In this document: positions 34,215 through 45,721 of the stretch, piece by piece
Layout: every line of letters begins with the position of its first letter
Position numbering within the stretch: the first letter of the stretch is position 1
The notes under the pieces: generated by a model
The model's database searches: none
What the model was told of the DNA's origin: nothing
The model's input: the letters and a program-made list of their open reading frames with translations, nothing else
Position numbers and translations under genes: made by a program
Origin: Glebionis coronaria
Taxonomy: Eukaryota > Streptophyta > Magnoliopsida > Asterales > Asteraceae
NCBI GenBank assembly: GCA_025667525.1
Contig: CM046878.1
Coordinates: 512,562,274-512,626,273, forward strand
Direction: 5' to 3'
DNA: 64,000 nucleotides

Positions 34215-36150
34215 TTAAGCTCGTGTATATGGCTCCTCGTTAAATGACAGACGATGACCCGGATTTCAAAGAAAGGAAAGTTTATCTATGCAACGATAAC
34301 TTACCCTCAAAACGAGAAATTAATTTTTCTCGGACACGAGCTTATATTAAAACTATTCAAAAGTTTTAAGCTCGTGTATATGGCTCCCAGTCATATTGCA
34401 GTCTGTGAACCGAACTTCAAAGAAAGGGAAGTTTATCTCGTCAACGGTAACTTACCATCAAAACGAGAAATTAAACTTTCTCGGACACGAGCTTACATTG
34501 AAACTATGCAAAGGGTTTTAAGCTCGTGTACAATGGTTCATAGTCAAATCACAGTCTGTGACCCGATCTTCAAAGAAAGGGAAGTTTATCTCGTCAACGA
34601 TAACTTACCCTCAAAACGAGAAATTAAACTTTCTCGGACACAAGCTTACATTAAAACTATTCAAAGGTTTTTAAGCTCGTGTACAATGGTTCATAGTCAA
34701 ATCATAGTTTGTGACCCGAACTTCAGAGAAAGGGAAGTTTATCTCGTCAACGATAACTTACCCTCAAAACGAGAAATTAAATTTTCTCGAACACGAGCTA
34801 TTATTAAAACTATTCCAAAGGTTTTAAGCTCGTGTATATGGCTCACAGTCAAATCACAGTCTGTGACCCGTTCATCAAAGAAAGGAAAGTTTATCACCGA
34901 TGATAAACCTATCCTCACTAACGAGAAATTAATTTTTCTCGGACACGAGCTTACACTAAAACCATTCAAAGTTTTTTAAGCTCATGTAAAAGGCTCATCG
35001 TTAAATGTCAGACGATGATCCGATCTTCACATAAAGGAAAGTTTATCGCCGATGATAAACTTATCCTCACAAACGAGAAATTAAATTTTCTCGGACACGA
35101 GCTTACATTAAAACTATTCCAAGGTTTTAAGCTCGTGTATATGGTTCATTGTTAAATGCCAGACAATGAACCGAAATTCAATTAAAGGGAAGTTTATCTT
35201 GTTAACGATAACTTACCCTCACAACGAGAAATTATTTTTTCTCGGGCATGAGCTTATGATTAAAAACATTCGAAGTTTTTAAGCTCATGCACAACGGCTT
35301 GCAGTCACATGACAGATTGTAACCCGCGCTTCAAAGAAAGGAAAGTTTATCGCCGTTGATAAACTTAACCTCATTAACGAGAAATTAAATTTTCTCGGAC
35401 ACGAGCTATCATTCAAACTATTAAAAGGTTTTAAGCTCGTGTAAGATGGCGTATAATCACATTTCAGATTATGCCCCGGACTTCAAAGAAAGGAAAGTTT
35501 ATCGTCGATGATAAACATCCTCACAACGAGAAATTCATTTTTCTCGGGCATGAGCTTATATTAAAACATTCGAAGTTTTTAAGCTCATGCACAATGGCGT
35601 ATAATTATATTTTAGATTATGACCTGGACCTCAAAGAAAGGAAAGTTTATCGCCGATGATAAACATATCCTTACAACGAGAAATTAATTTTTCTCGGGCA
35701 TGAGCTAATATTAAAAACATTCGGAGTTTTTAAGCTCATGCACAATGACTTACAGTTAAATATTAGACTGTAACTCGGACTTCCATTTTAGGAAAGCTTA
35801 TCTTTAATGATAACTTATCCTCATAACGGTAAATTAATTTTTCTCGGTCATGAGCTTGTATTAAAACATTCCAAGTTTTAAGCTCATAAAAGAAAGTGTA
35901 TCTTTTAAATAAGAGAACTTTTCTTCATAACGAGAAATTCACCTTTCTCGGTCATGAGCTTTACTTTAAAATATTAAAAAGATTTTCAAGCCCATGAAAA
36001 CGAATTCTAAGTAAATGTCAACTTAGGACTCGTTCTTCAGTTAAAAGGAAAGTTTATCGCCGATGATAAACTTATCTTAACAACGGAAAGTTTACAACTT
36101 CTCGGACTTGACCTCGTTTTGTAAGATACTCAACATCTTAAGCTCAAGTA
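34215..36150 (+). repeat. tandem array of about 12-13 units of ~151 bp, each made of four hairpins
   Basis: The unit length is 148-155 bp. Each unit carries, in order: a variable stem-loop such as TCATCGT/ACGATGA (34995-35018), GTTTATC/GATAAAC, CGAGAAA/TTTCTCG, and a long stem ACACGAGCTTA/TAAGCTCGTGT. Units start near 34231, 34382, 34537, 34690, 34842, 34992, 35143, 35296, 35446, 35594, 35747, about 35885 (degenerate) and 36003. Stems change in pairs: GCATGAGC/GCTCATGC replaces ACACGAGC/GCTCGTGT in units near 35245, 35547 and 35697. A 241-codon frame (34254-34979) runs through the first units but is probably a by-product of the repeat. One further degenerate unit lies across the nested element at 47560-47640. 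Confidence 0.9.
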
Positions 36151-36274
36151 ATTGGTTTTCAAAACTTTGAACACAATTTTTTAAAGAATTTTTCAAAAGG
36201 ATTTTCTAAATCTTTAAAATTTGTGTGTTCAAAAACGTTTTGATAAAAAGTGCATGTCTTATGGCATCGATAAT

Positions 36275-37935
36275 TAATAACTGATTTTTGGTTAGTTAAT
36301 AAAAAAGGTTTGCTTGCAAGATCTTTCTTTGCGTTGCTCGTACCCAATTGATATATGTCGTTGTTTCGTTCTCGGTATCTTCTCGAATCGATCACGGTCA
36401 AAAGTGGAATCGTTGTAATTGGTCACTAAAAAGGGGGAGCTTTGGTCTAAATCTACTAAAATGATAAGTGCTAGAAGTAATAAAATTAAACTAAAGTTAA
36501 TAACTGAGAATAAAGCTAGAATTTAAATGAAACAGTAAGTACCTCAACGTGGAGAAAACAACTTATTCGGAATATTTCTTCTCATGCAGAATAAAACTGG
36601 AAAACTCTATTCGGAATGTCTACTCTACTCGGAATATTTTAGTCTATCCGGAACATTTGCTCTTACTCGGAATAATACGGCTATGCCAAATATTGGCTCT
36701 ACTCGGAATGTTTTAGGAAGAAAACTCTATTCGGAATAACATGGCTATGCGGAATAAAGTTCCTATGCGGAATAATATGGCTATGCGGAATAACAGTCTA
36801 TCCTGAATAATTGCTCTACTCGGAAAAACTGCTCTATCCGGAATATTGCTCTTATGCGGAATAATCTGGCTATGCGGAATATTCTGGCTATGCGGAATAA
36901 TAGCCCTACTCGGAATGTTTTAGACAAAAAACTCTATTCGGAATATTGGCCCTACTCGGAATAATTGGATACTCCGAGTAAACAACAAAACCACAACCTT
37001 GATCCGGAATATTTGATATTATGAACCAATACAGTCACAAACCCCCTATTCGGAATCTGGGTGAACACAGTAAAGAAAAGCGAAGAACAGGGGATTCTTT
37101 TACACCCGAATTTGACTCAAAATTCACCAAGTTTTTAATCAAAACTTAAACTAATTTCACCACTAATCATTTACCTAAGGTAAACATCAATCCAAAACAA
37201 CAAAAACATAAAACCCACTTACTTTTTATGATCAAACCAATAAAATGAAACTTAAAGAACTTTGAATCATAAAGAGAAGAAGAACAAGATGATAGAAAGA
37301 TTAAATGTAAACTTGTATTAATGATTTAAGATTCAACAAACAAAATGGAAAGATTAAACTTACAAGATTGGAAGGAAAAATCAAAGAAAATGAAAACCAC
37401 TCCTTAAGGGAGATGGTTCTTCCTACGAAATAGGAAAAAATGTAACAGAAAGGAACTAGTGGAAATTTGTGAATGGGAGGAGTATTTATAGGCTTCTCCC
37501 TTGGTTGGTGATTGGGCTTTCTCCCTTTCTTTTTGTCTTCTCGTCTTTTCAGAAAAGTTGACGTTTTCGATTTCGATTCGGGATTTGTCGACGACTAAAT
37601 TCAACTCGTCTTTTAATTTCTTCATTTAATAGACTTGAGTTTCTTCGACATAGGTAAATCTTCCCTCTTTGGTCCTTTTCTTCGATAAATCTTCAAATAG
37701 GCCCATTGACTTCAAATCTTTTGCATCTCTTGGACTATAGACTTCGTCTTTTCGTCTTTTTCCTCGATAAAACCCGTTCAATCCCATGTTTTCTCCAATA
37801 TTTATCCGGTTGGCTCTGAAACACAACAAACACACAAACCACGCATAATTCCAAACAAATGACATTAAATACGCGTTTTGGTCTTGTTTTAGTAAGAAAT
37901 AAGTGGTAAAAGGATGGGTGTTTTCACACCTATCA
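36275..37935 (-). repeat. Athila-like 3' LTR
   Basis: 1661 bp. In element sense it starts TGATAGGTGTGAAAACACC (hairpin with GAAA loop). The octamer section with TTCCGAGTAGAG and TTCCGCATAGCC units lies at 36560-37030. A TATAAATA is near 37490. Confidence 0.93.
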
Positions 37936-39856
37936 AATCCCCTACACTTAACCATTGCCATGCCCTCATGCAATGCTTAGTGATAAAGCAATTATACACT
38001 TTTCTCATAATCAATCAACCTTGACCTTATTAAAATTCTACTAAACAAAAATTTAAATACTAAGAGAAATTAAAACTTTAAGGGAAACAAAAGGATAGAA
38101 ACCATTTCACTTGAAAATAGCTATATGGAAATAACTTGCAAAGAGATCAAGGACTTACATTAGGGCTTTGGTGCTACGAAAATTTATCACCCTCAAGTTT
38201 CACGTTCCCCAAACTAAGCTTAAAAACGAGATCATTGTTATTATAAGTTAGCAAATCAAACACTTACACACATGGCTTAATTATATGCTTAAACTCCCTT
38301 ATTCCTAGGTGTATCTCTTATATTTTATTTTTGTCTTAGAATGATCATGACGATGCATTTTTGGACTTATTTTGATAGTTTATTTAGGCTGAAAGCAAAG
38401 TCGGACGATTTGATCAATAGTTAGATAAAGGACAAAATCTCTTAAAACTGCTTCTCGGGATATCAAAAAGTTCATATCTTGGCATAACTCGGTTCACGAT
38501 TTGAGACCTTTCTCCGGCCGATATTTGGCATGTACTTCATACTTCATATCTTGAGAGACGTTCTTGAGATAATGGTCTTCTCTTCGTTAATAGAGTTTCT
38601 TCACTTGGAGACTTTTGAGGGGTACTCCAACATTGTTGACCACGACTTCATGATTATTTCTTCAATCTCTAATTGGGATTTTGAGATACAACGATCCGCC
38701 TCCTTTTCGGACTTGGATCTATTTATTCTCATACCTTGTTAGGGTCTTTTCGGATAGACTTCTCAATGATCTTTATGGGAGTTGATTGCTTTTCGTCGTG
38801 AGTCTTGATCCTTCATATTGATTTTGGGAATAATGCTTTTCACATCACCTTGGATCTTTAGCAATAAAATGGAATCCTCATGCCTTGTTAGGGCCTTTAT
38901 GGACTAGCCAATCTTCGCGCCCCGCTTCATAAGTTATGCCTTGGCTATGAACTCTTATCATTACCGAGCAACTATTAAACGATCCTGGGCTAGCAGCTAA
39001 GTAACCTTTCAAATCGTACGACCTTACTTATTGCAGATAAATTATTAGCAAGTGATGGGAGAATAGGCAAATAATTACACCAAGTGAGCTTGTGCAAGAA
39101 TACCGACTTATAATTGACTCTATCATTTCTCGTCCTCCACAATTTAAAATCTCAAGTAACGAGACTCGTGGATGCTTAGCCTAATAAACCAATTAAGGTC
39201 TACATGGTTAAGGATACTAGCTAGAATAAACTTGGATAAGTCTATTCGGGTTGAGTCAAAATAATCGCAACGGGCCTAATATGTCAAAGATTTCAAAACT
39301 AGCTACACCACTTTATTAATATTTTTGACTTTATTGCGGGATATATACATATGAAAGCAACAATAAAAATTTAAAAATTATGACTAAATGGCCAAAGTTA
39401 ATTAAGAATTTGAAAAATGCCAATGAAGGCATTTTCATGGAAAAGTCCACTTAAAACTTCGATAGAAGTCCCCCCTACACTTAAGATAAACATTTTCCTC
39501 AATGTTTAAGCATGTGGGAAAAATCTCCCCTACACTTATGACATTGTGCACGTTGGTTAAATCAAGCTAAGGAGGAGACGACTAAAGTGATCAATTGCAA
39601 ATGTGAGTATGAAGATAATTGAATCACGATAGTTGAGAGGTAGAACCGGTATTGCGGATAACATGGGAGCACGGTTCTTCAAAGAGTCCAAGAGTGCACT
39701 TATCCCTGTAATCACATCACCATCCAAATACAAGCAACCTATACAGCTCCCCCTACACTTAGGATGAAAAACAGGAAATGGGGATAGATACTCGGGTTGC
39801 CTCCCGAGGAGCGCTTGTTTTTGTTCACCGAGTCACGAGCCTGACTCGGTCCCGAA
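37936..39856 (-). other. Athila-like 3' untranslated region
   Basis: No gene; no env-like ORF is seen. In element sense the polypurine strings AGTGTAGGGG are at about 39752, 39530, 39475 and, next to the LTR, 37938-37950. AAACATTG followed by AATGTTT surrounds AGGA near 39490-39510. A pre-PPT hairpin CATTGCATG/CATGGCAATG surrounds AGGG at 37952-37975. Confidence 0.8.
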
Positions 39857-40987
39857 CTAATTCATGGGAAAAGTGGTGAGAGATGGAATCGTCTCATGAG
39901 AGATGTCCTCACCAAGGTACAATTTCAAACGCTGGCCATTCACCTTAAAGTTGGGCCCATTTGGCTGAGAAAGCTCAATGGCGCCATAGGGAAAGACATT
40001 GGCGATGGTGAATGGACCAGACCAGCGGCTCTTCAACTTGCCCGAGAAGATCTTCAACCAAGAGTTAAAAAGTAAGACTTGATCACCAACGTGGAACTCT
40101 CGGTTCTTAATTTTAGCGTCGTGGATAATCTTGGTCTTCTCCTTGTAGATCAATGAGTTCTCGTAAGCTTCATTCCTCAATTCTTGTAGCTCGTTGAGTT
40201 GAATCTTGCGAAGATCACCGGCTTTGTTGATGTCGAAGTTAGCCCACTTCAAGGCCCAGTATGCCTTATGTTCCAGCTCGATTGGGAGGTGGCAGGATTT
40301 CCCGTACACAAGACGATAAGGTGTACAACCAATCGGTGTCTTATAGGCGATACGGAAAGCCCACAGAGCATCATCAAGTTTATCAGCCCACGAGGCACGA
40401 TGCTCTCCCACAGTACGTTCCAAAATTCTCTTCAATCCACGGTTGGATATCTCGGCTTGACCGTTAGTTTGAGGATGATAAGCGGTGGAAAGACGGTGAT
40501 TGACACCATACTTAGCCATGACTCTTGCAAATTGATCGTTGCAAAAATGAGTCCCGCGGTCACTGATAATAGCACGAGGAACACCGAATCGAGCAAACAG
40601 TTGTTTCAAGAAATTACAAATCACCCTCGCGTCGTTAGTGGGTAAAGCTTTGGCTTCAACCCATTTGGAAACGTAGTCAAAAGCGACAAGGATGTATTTG
40701 TTGCCTTTAGAAGACGGGAATGGCCTCATAAAGTCGATGCCCCATACATCAAAGATTTTACATTCTTGTATGAAATTTTGAGGCATCTCATCTTTATGTG
40801 TGATCTTGCCTTGTTTTTGGCAAGCATAAAAATGTTTAACCATCTCGTGAGCATCACGATAAATGGTGGGCCAATAGAATCCCGAGTCAAACACTTTTTT
40901 GGCGGTGTAGTTGGGACCAAAGTGACCACCGGTGGGTCCTTTGTGGCAAGCCTGGAGAATGTCAAAAGCTGCCGGTCCGTCAACACA
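39857..40987 (-). pseudogene. Athila-like integrase
   Basis: Continues the pol frame after a TGA at 40985-40987 that replaces an Arg codon. The N-terminal zinc-binding part is damaged: the second pair reads HFYACQK, with Phe where a Cys is expected. The catalytic core shows [12 protein letters not shown] (first Asp), [11 protein letters not shown] (second Asp) and [16 protein letters not shown] (Glu). The C-terminal part has [15 protein letters not shown] and SRWSGPFTI, a typical GPY/F-type region. There is no chromodomain. The enzyme inserts the DNA copy. Within this frame it is uninterrupted for 345 residues (40894-39857). Confidence 0.92.
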
Positions 40988-43813
40988 TCAGCGAATAATC
41001 AAGTCAGCGCATTGTTTGAATAGAAAAGGGTCATCCCAAAAGTAAGTCTTAACATCGTTCAAGAACTTCTTCTTTTGTTGGGATGTTAACCCTTTGATGA
41101 GAACACCACCCGCTAAGTAGTTTGCAATATCGGCAAACCACGGGGTGTCATCCAGATTGAGTTTTATAGACATTAAGGTCTCAAGGGGGAAAGAGTCATT
41201 GATCTCTTTGTTCGGATGATCCCCTTGATATGGATCCTCAAGTCTGCTCAGCTGATCCGCGGCTAGGTTTTCAGCACCCTTCTTATCACGAATTTCAATG
41301 TTGAATTCTTGAAGGAGTAAAACCCAGCGGAGAAGTCTTGGCTTAGAGTCGTGTTTAGTCATCAAGTACTTCAACGCGGAATGGTCCATGTATACGATGG
41401 TGGTGGATAAAACAAGATAGGGGCGAAATTTTTCAAAAGCATAGACAACAGCTAAAAGCTCTTTTTCGGTTGTCGTATAATGCAATTGAGCCCCCGTCAT
41501 TGTTTTGCTAGCATAGTGGATGGGTTGGAAGTGTTTGTTGATCCTTTGTCCCAAAACCGCACCAATAGCAAAGTCGCTAGCATCGCACATCAACTCAAAG
41601 GGTAGCTCCCAATTAGGGGTAACCAAGACCGGTGCCTTAGTTAGCTTATCCTTAAGAAGATTGAAGGCTTCGATACACTCTTTAGAAAAGAAAAAAGGAG
41701 TATCTTTTTCCAAGAGGTGGGTCATTGGGCGAGCGAGTTTAGAGAAATCCTGAATGAATCGACGATAGAAGCCCGCATGACCCAGAAAACTTCTCACACC
41801 CTTCACGGTTAAAGGTGGAGGTAATTTGGCTATGACATCTACTTTAGCACGGTCGACTTCAAGACCGGCTTTAGAGATTTTGTGTCCTAGCACGATGCCT
41901 TCTTTTACCATAAAATGGCATTTTTCCCAATTCAGAACAAGGCGAGTGTCTTCGCACGGCTTAAGCATACGTTCTAAATTGGCAAGGCAAGAAGAGAAGG
42001 AATCCCCAAAGACCGAGAAATCATCCATGAAGACTTCCATGGTTTGCTCAACCATGTCATGGAAGATAGCCAACATGCACCTTTGGAAAGTCCCGGGGAC
42101 ATTGCATAAGCCAAAAGGCATCCTTTTGTAGGCAAATGTGCCATAGGGACAAGTGAATGTTGTCTTCTCTTGATCTTGGGGATTGATGGGTATTTGGAAA
42201 TAACCCGAGAAACCATCAAGAAAGCAGTAATATTCATTACCCGCTAAATGTTCAAGCATTTGGTCCATAAAAGGAAGAGGGAAATGATCCTTTCTCGTGG
42301 CATCATTGAGTTTGCGGTAGTCTATACAAACTCTCCACCCAGTAACGAGAAGGGTAGGAATCAACTCGTTGTTTTGATTGGGCACAACGGTGATTCCGCC
42401 TTTCTTAGGCACACAATGGACTGGACTAACCCATGGTGAATCCGAAATAGGGTAAATCATACCCGCATCAAGAAGTTTGATAACCTCTTTTTTGATGACT
42501 TCATGGATTTTAGGATTCACCCTTCGTTGGCTTTGAATTGTGGGCTTAAATTCGTCCTCTATGAGAATTTTATGTGTGCAAAAGTGAGGATCAATTCCGC
42601 GAATGTCGGAGATTTTCCAAGCGATAGCTCTTTTATGTTTCTTCAACACGGCGATAAGTCGGGCTTTTTCTTCTTCTTTCAGGTCCTTCGCGATGATGAC
42701 CGGTAACTTCTCGTTGTCTTCAAGAAAAACGTACTCTAGATGAGGAGGTAGGTCTTTAAGCTCAAGAGTAGGAGGATCCTCAATAGATGGTGTAACTAAC
42801 GATGGATCATCATTAGTCACCTCTTTAGGAGAGGGAGGAGGAAACGGGTCTTCATTGAGAAGTCTCTCAATAGTACGAATGTCTTCATCCCAATTAGTGG
42901 AAGAATCATCATACTTAATATCGAGAGGACCCAAGCTAGCTTCGAAATCATCCAAGTCACTTTCTCCAAAAGGAGTCAATGCCGGAGCAATTGAGGCAAC
43001 GGTCTCAACATTGGGTAGAGAAGAGAGAGTACTTTTGCAAGCATCATGGAAATGTTCTTCACAAGCCTCATCGAGAACATCAATAGCATTAACACTCTCA
43101 TATGAATAAGGTTGCTTAGAAATCTTACCCATGTTGAAGACAATTTTATCGTCACCAACTCTCATGATTATTTCGCCCGCGGCTACATCAATGAGAGTGC
43201 GACCGGTCCTCAGGAATGGACGTCCAACGATTAATGGAACACGAGGATCCATCTCGTAGTCAACGACAACAAAATCCGCCGGGAAGGTGAATTTGTCAAT
43301 GCCAACGAAGACGTCTTCGGCTATCCCCACTGGATAAGTAACCGTACGGTTGGCTAATTCCAAAGTCATTTTGGTGGGGACTAGCTCGGGGAGAGATAAT
43401 TGCTTCCAAACACTTAAAGGCATTAAGTTTATACTGGCACCTAGATCGACTAGGGCCATGCAATTCTCTACTCCCGGGAAGTTGCAAGGAATCAAGAAGC
43501 GACTCGGATCACCAAGTTTGGTGGGCAATTTCCTTAAGAGAACGGCGGAGCAATTCTCATTAAGTTGGGTCTGAGCAATGTCAAGAAGCTTCTCCTTGTC
43601 ACTAAGAAGATCTTTAAACATCTTAGCGTATTTAGGCATGTGAGCGAGAGCCTCGGCAAAGGATATGTTAAAATTCAATTGTTTAAACATTTTAAGAAAG
43701 TTTGAAACTTGAATATCATCCTTGCTCTTTTGCTTTTCTTTCCTCAACCTTGAAGGATAAGGTAAATTGGATGAAGAAGAATTCTTTAGGGGAGTAGGAT
43801 CACTCACAACCAT
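40988..43813 (-). CDS. Athila-like protease, reverse transcriptase and RNase H
   Basis: A 941-codon uninterrupted frame. Protease: [18 protein letters not shown], then [18 protein letters not shown]. An acidic linker of about 150 residues follows. [70 protein letters not shown], active site [22 protein letters not shown] and [13 protein letters not shown]. RNase [38 protein letters not shown], and [10 protein letters not shown], where the usual Asp context is kept. It is originally fused to gag and to integrase. This is the best-preserved pol of the window and the likely type of helper for G1 and G2. Confidence 0.95.
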   Translation of the reverse strand: MVVSDPTPLKNSSSSNLPYPSRLRKEKQKSKDDIQVSNFLKMFKQLNFNISFAEALAHMPKYAKMFKDLLSDKEKLLDIAQTQLNENCSAVLLRKLPTKLGDPSRFLIPCNFPGVENCMALVDLGASINLMPLSVWKQLSLPELVPTKMTLELANRTVTYPVGIAEDVFVGIDKFTFPADFVVVDYEMDPRVPLIVGRPFLRTGRTLIDVAAGEIIMRVGDDKIVFNMGKISKQPYSYESVNAIDVLDEACEEHFHDACKSTLSSLPNVETVASIAPALTPFGESDLDDFEASLGPLDIKYDDSSTNWDEDIRTIERLLNEDPFPPPSPKEVTNDDPSLVTPSIEDPPTLELKDLPPHLEYVFLEDNEKLPVIIAKDLKEEEKARLIAVLKKHKRAIAWKISDIRGIDPHFCTHKILIEDEFKPTIQSQRRVNPKIHEVIKKEVIKLLDAGMIYPISDSPWVSPVHCVPKKGGITVVPNQNNELIPTLLVTGWRVCIDYRKLNDATRKDHFPLPFMDQMLEHLAGNEYYCFLDGFSGYFQIPINPQDQEKTTFTCPYGTFAYKRMPFGLCNVPGTFQRCMLAIFHDMVEQTMEVFMDDFSVFGDSFSSCLANLERMLKPCEDTRLVLNWEKCHFMVKEGIVLGHKISKAGLEVDRAKVDVIAKLPPPLTVKGVRSFLGHAGFYRRFIQDFSKLARPMTHLLEKDTPFFFSKECIEAFNLLKDKLTKAPVLVTPNWELPFELMCDASDFAIGAVLGQRINKHFQPIHYASKTMTGAQLHYTTTEKELLAVVYAFEKFRPYLVLSTTIVYMDHSALKYLMTKHDSKPRLLRWVLLLQEFNIEIRDKKGAENLAADQLSRLEDPYQGDHPNKEINDSFPLETLMSIKLNLDDTPWFADIANYLAGGVLIKGLTSQQKKKFLNDVKTYFWDDPFLFKQCADLIIR

Positions 43814-44031
43814 GGGTGGTGGGGAAATGGGGATAGAAGGTGAAGGAGGTGAGGAAAGTTGTTATGTTTCCTTGTTCACAATCACGGGTGGAGGTGTAGG
43901 AAGCTCGGGTTCCGTATAACCTTTTCCACTACGAGTGGTGATTGCTTTCATCTCCCCTCTTGGATTCGTAACGGTGTTACTCGGAAGAGTACCCGAAGAA
44001 GAGGGTTGATTATCTTGGATGAGCGAACCGA

Positions 44032-45512
44032 TCATATCACGTATGTTAAGCGCTTGAGTGCGAAAGAGTCTCTGATGTCTGCGCGAATTTCATTGCTTTG
44101 TTTTGCCATGTCATTCCTTAGCTCGGCTCGAATATCGCTCCCTTGTTTCGCCATGTCATTCTTCAAGTTGACAAATTGACTCTGAAGATTCGTCACCATC
44201 TCTCGATTAGTCTTCATGAACGTCTCGACGTCTTGATTCAATACCATCGGTTGAGTGAGAGGTGGAGCTTGGTATGCTTGAGAATTTCCTTGAGGTGGGT
44301 ATGGGTTTCTTTGGGATTGATATTGATTGTTAGCACGAGGTTGGGATTGGTTGTTTCTGTTATAGCTTTGTTGTTGGTTTTGGTTTGGAGGAGGGAAACC
44401 GGGTGGAGCAAGATAATTGTTTGAACGATAACTTAGCAAGCTACGGTCTCCTTGAGGACGAGCTTGATAGCCTCCCGTGGGATAAGTACCGTAAGCCGCG
44501 TTAACGTTTTCAGAAAAATTGCCTTGAGTGGAAGGACAATCATTGTAGGAATGAGGACCACCACATGTGTCACAAGAAACAGAAACGGCTTTAGCTTGTT
44601 GAAAGTCGTTTGTGGCCATAGTCAAGAAATTCTTGTTCATCTCTGTGATTTGTTGGGTAAGTTCGGTTATCTCGGGATTGGAAGTAGTAGAAGAAACATT
44701 GACTCTCGGGTTAGATCTTGAGGATGCGGATGAATCCCAATTCTTGTGGTGAGTAGTCATGTTTTCAATCAACTCTCTACACTCCTCCGGTCTCCTTTTC
44801 ATAAAAGTACCACCGGCGGCGGCGTTGATCGTGTCACGATCACGAAAAGTGAGACCATTGTAGAAAGTATCAATGAGAGTGACGGGGAGCATGTTGTGAT
44901 TAGGACAGCGGTCGATCAAATCATTGTATCGTTCCCAAGCATCAAAGAGCGATTCATCATTGTCTTGCATGAATCCACTAAGTTGGTTACGAAGGCTCGT
45001 GACCATGGATGGTGGGAAGTAGCGCGACAAAAAGCGTTGAGTCATGTCGTCCCAAGTATGAATAGAGTTCTTTGGGAGACGGTCAAACCATTTTTCGGCA
45101 TGGTGAGAAAGCGAGTGGGGAAGAGTTGGAGGCGAAGGTCATCCATAGAAACACCGAGGGACTTCATGCTTTGGGTGATGGTAATGAATTTGTCGAGGTG
45201 TTTGTTGGCATCATCATCCGGAATTCCGCGAAATGGGTTAGTTTGCACTTGTTGGATCATGTGATGCTTCAACGAAAACTCCTGAGCCGTGACATGCATC
45301 GGCGCAATCGGGCCTCCACGTCCATTCATCGTAGGTTGGCATAGCTCCTCCATGGTTCGTAGGTCGGGTAAGGGTGGATTATTCATGTTTGGGTGGGGTG
45401 GATTATTATTGTTTGGGAGGGGTGGATTATTATTGTTGTTGTTGTGTACACCGGCCATGTCTAATTGTTCGAGAGTCTCGGGCTCTGAATAAGACATTGA
45501 TCGAGTACGCAT
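44032..45512 (-). pseudogene. Athila-like Gag
   Basis: Starts MRTRSMSYSEPETLEQL at 45512, then Asn/Pro-rich repeats. The capsid domain runs across a frameshift near 45045-45060. In the downstream frame (45045-44032) it shows RFLSRYFPPSMVTSLRNQ, ESLFDAWERYNDL and FYNGLTFRDRDTINAAAGG. The knuckle CDTCGGPHSYNDC lies near 44560-44600. A Gln/Asn/Pro-rich tail and a coiled coil (NLQSQFVNLKNDMAKQ) with a repeated DMAKQ unit follow. The frame closes at 44032 after a second shift; the Pro-rich linker to protease continues in another frame. Nearly the same protein as G1 Gag. Confidence 0.9.
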
Positions 45513-45703
45513 ACACTAAAAAGAAAATGCAAGAGAAAATATTTTTGGTTTTTATAGGTTTTTTTTTATGTTTTTGTATTTTTGAAAATTTTATATTTTT
45601 ATGGGTTTTTGAAAATTTTTGTGCTTGAAAATAACGTTCCCGAAAGAATGGATCCCAAAATCTAATTTTTCTCACAAGAAACCGTTGATCCTTACGAAAA
45701 GAG
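45513..45703 (-). other. Athila-like leader
   Basis: AT-rich leader between PBS and gag. In element sense it ends in a T-rich tract and TTTTTAG directly before TGTATGCGTAC, where the gag ATG lies; a possible splice acceptor. Confidence 0.4.
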
Positions 45704-45718
45704 CCGGCAGCGGCGCCA
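45704..45718 (-). promoter_or_regulatory. Athila-like primer-binding site (tRNA-Asp type)
   Basis: TGGCGCCGCTGCCGG in element sense, three bases after the LTR end. It differs from the tRNA-Asp complement by one base (GCTGCC for GTTGCC). Confidence 0.8.
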
Positions 45719-45721
45719 TTT

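Noticed and set aside
34215..36150. CRISPR-like array.
   Set aside because: Units are about 151 bp, diverged throughout, without unique spacers, and lie inside a plant retrotransposon.
39857..43813. Plus-strand frames across the Athila-like pol (for example 40199-40645).
   Set aside because: Shadows of the pol gene on the other strand; no domain.
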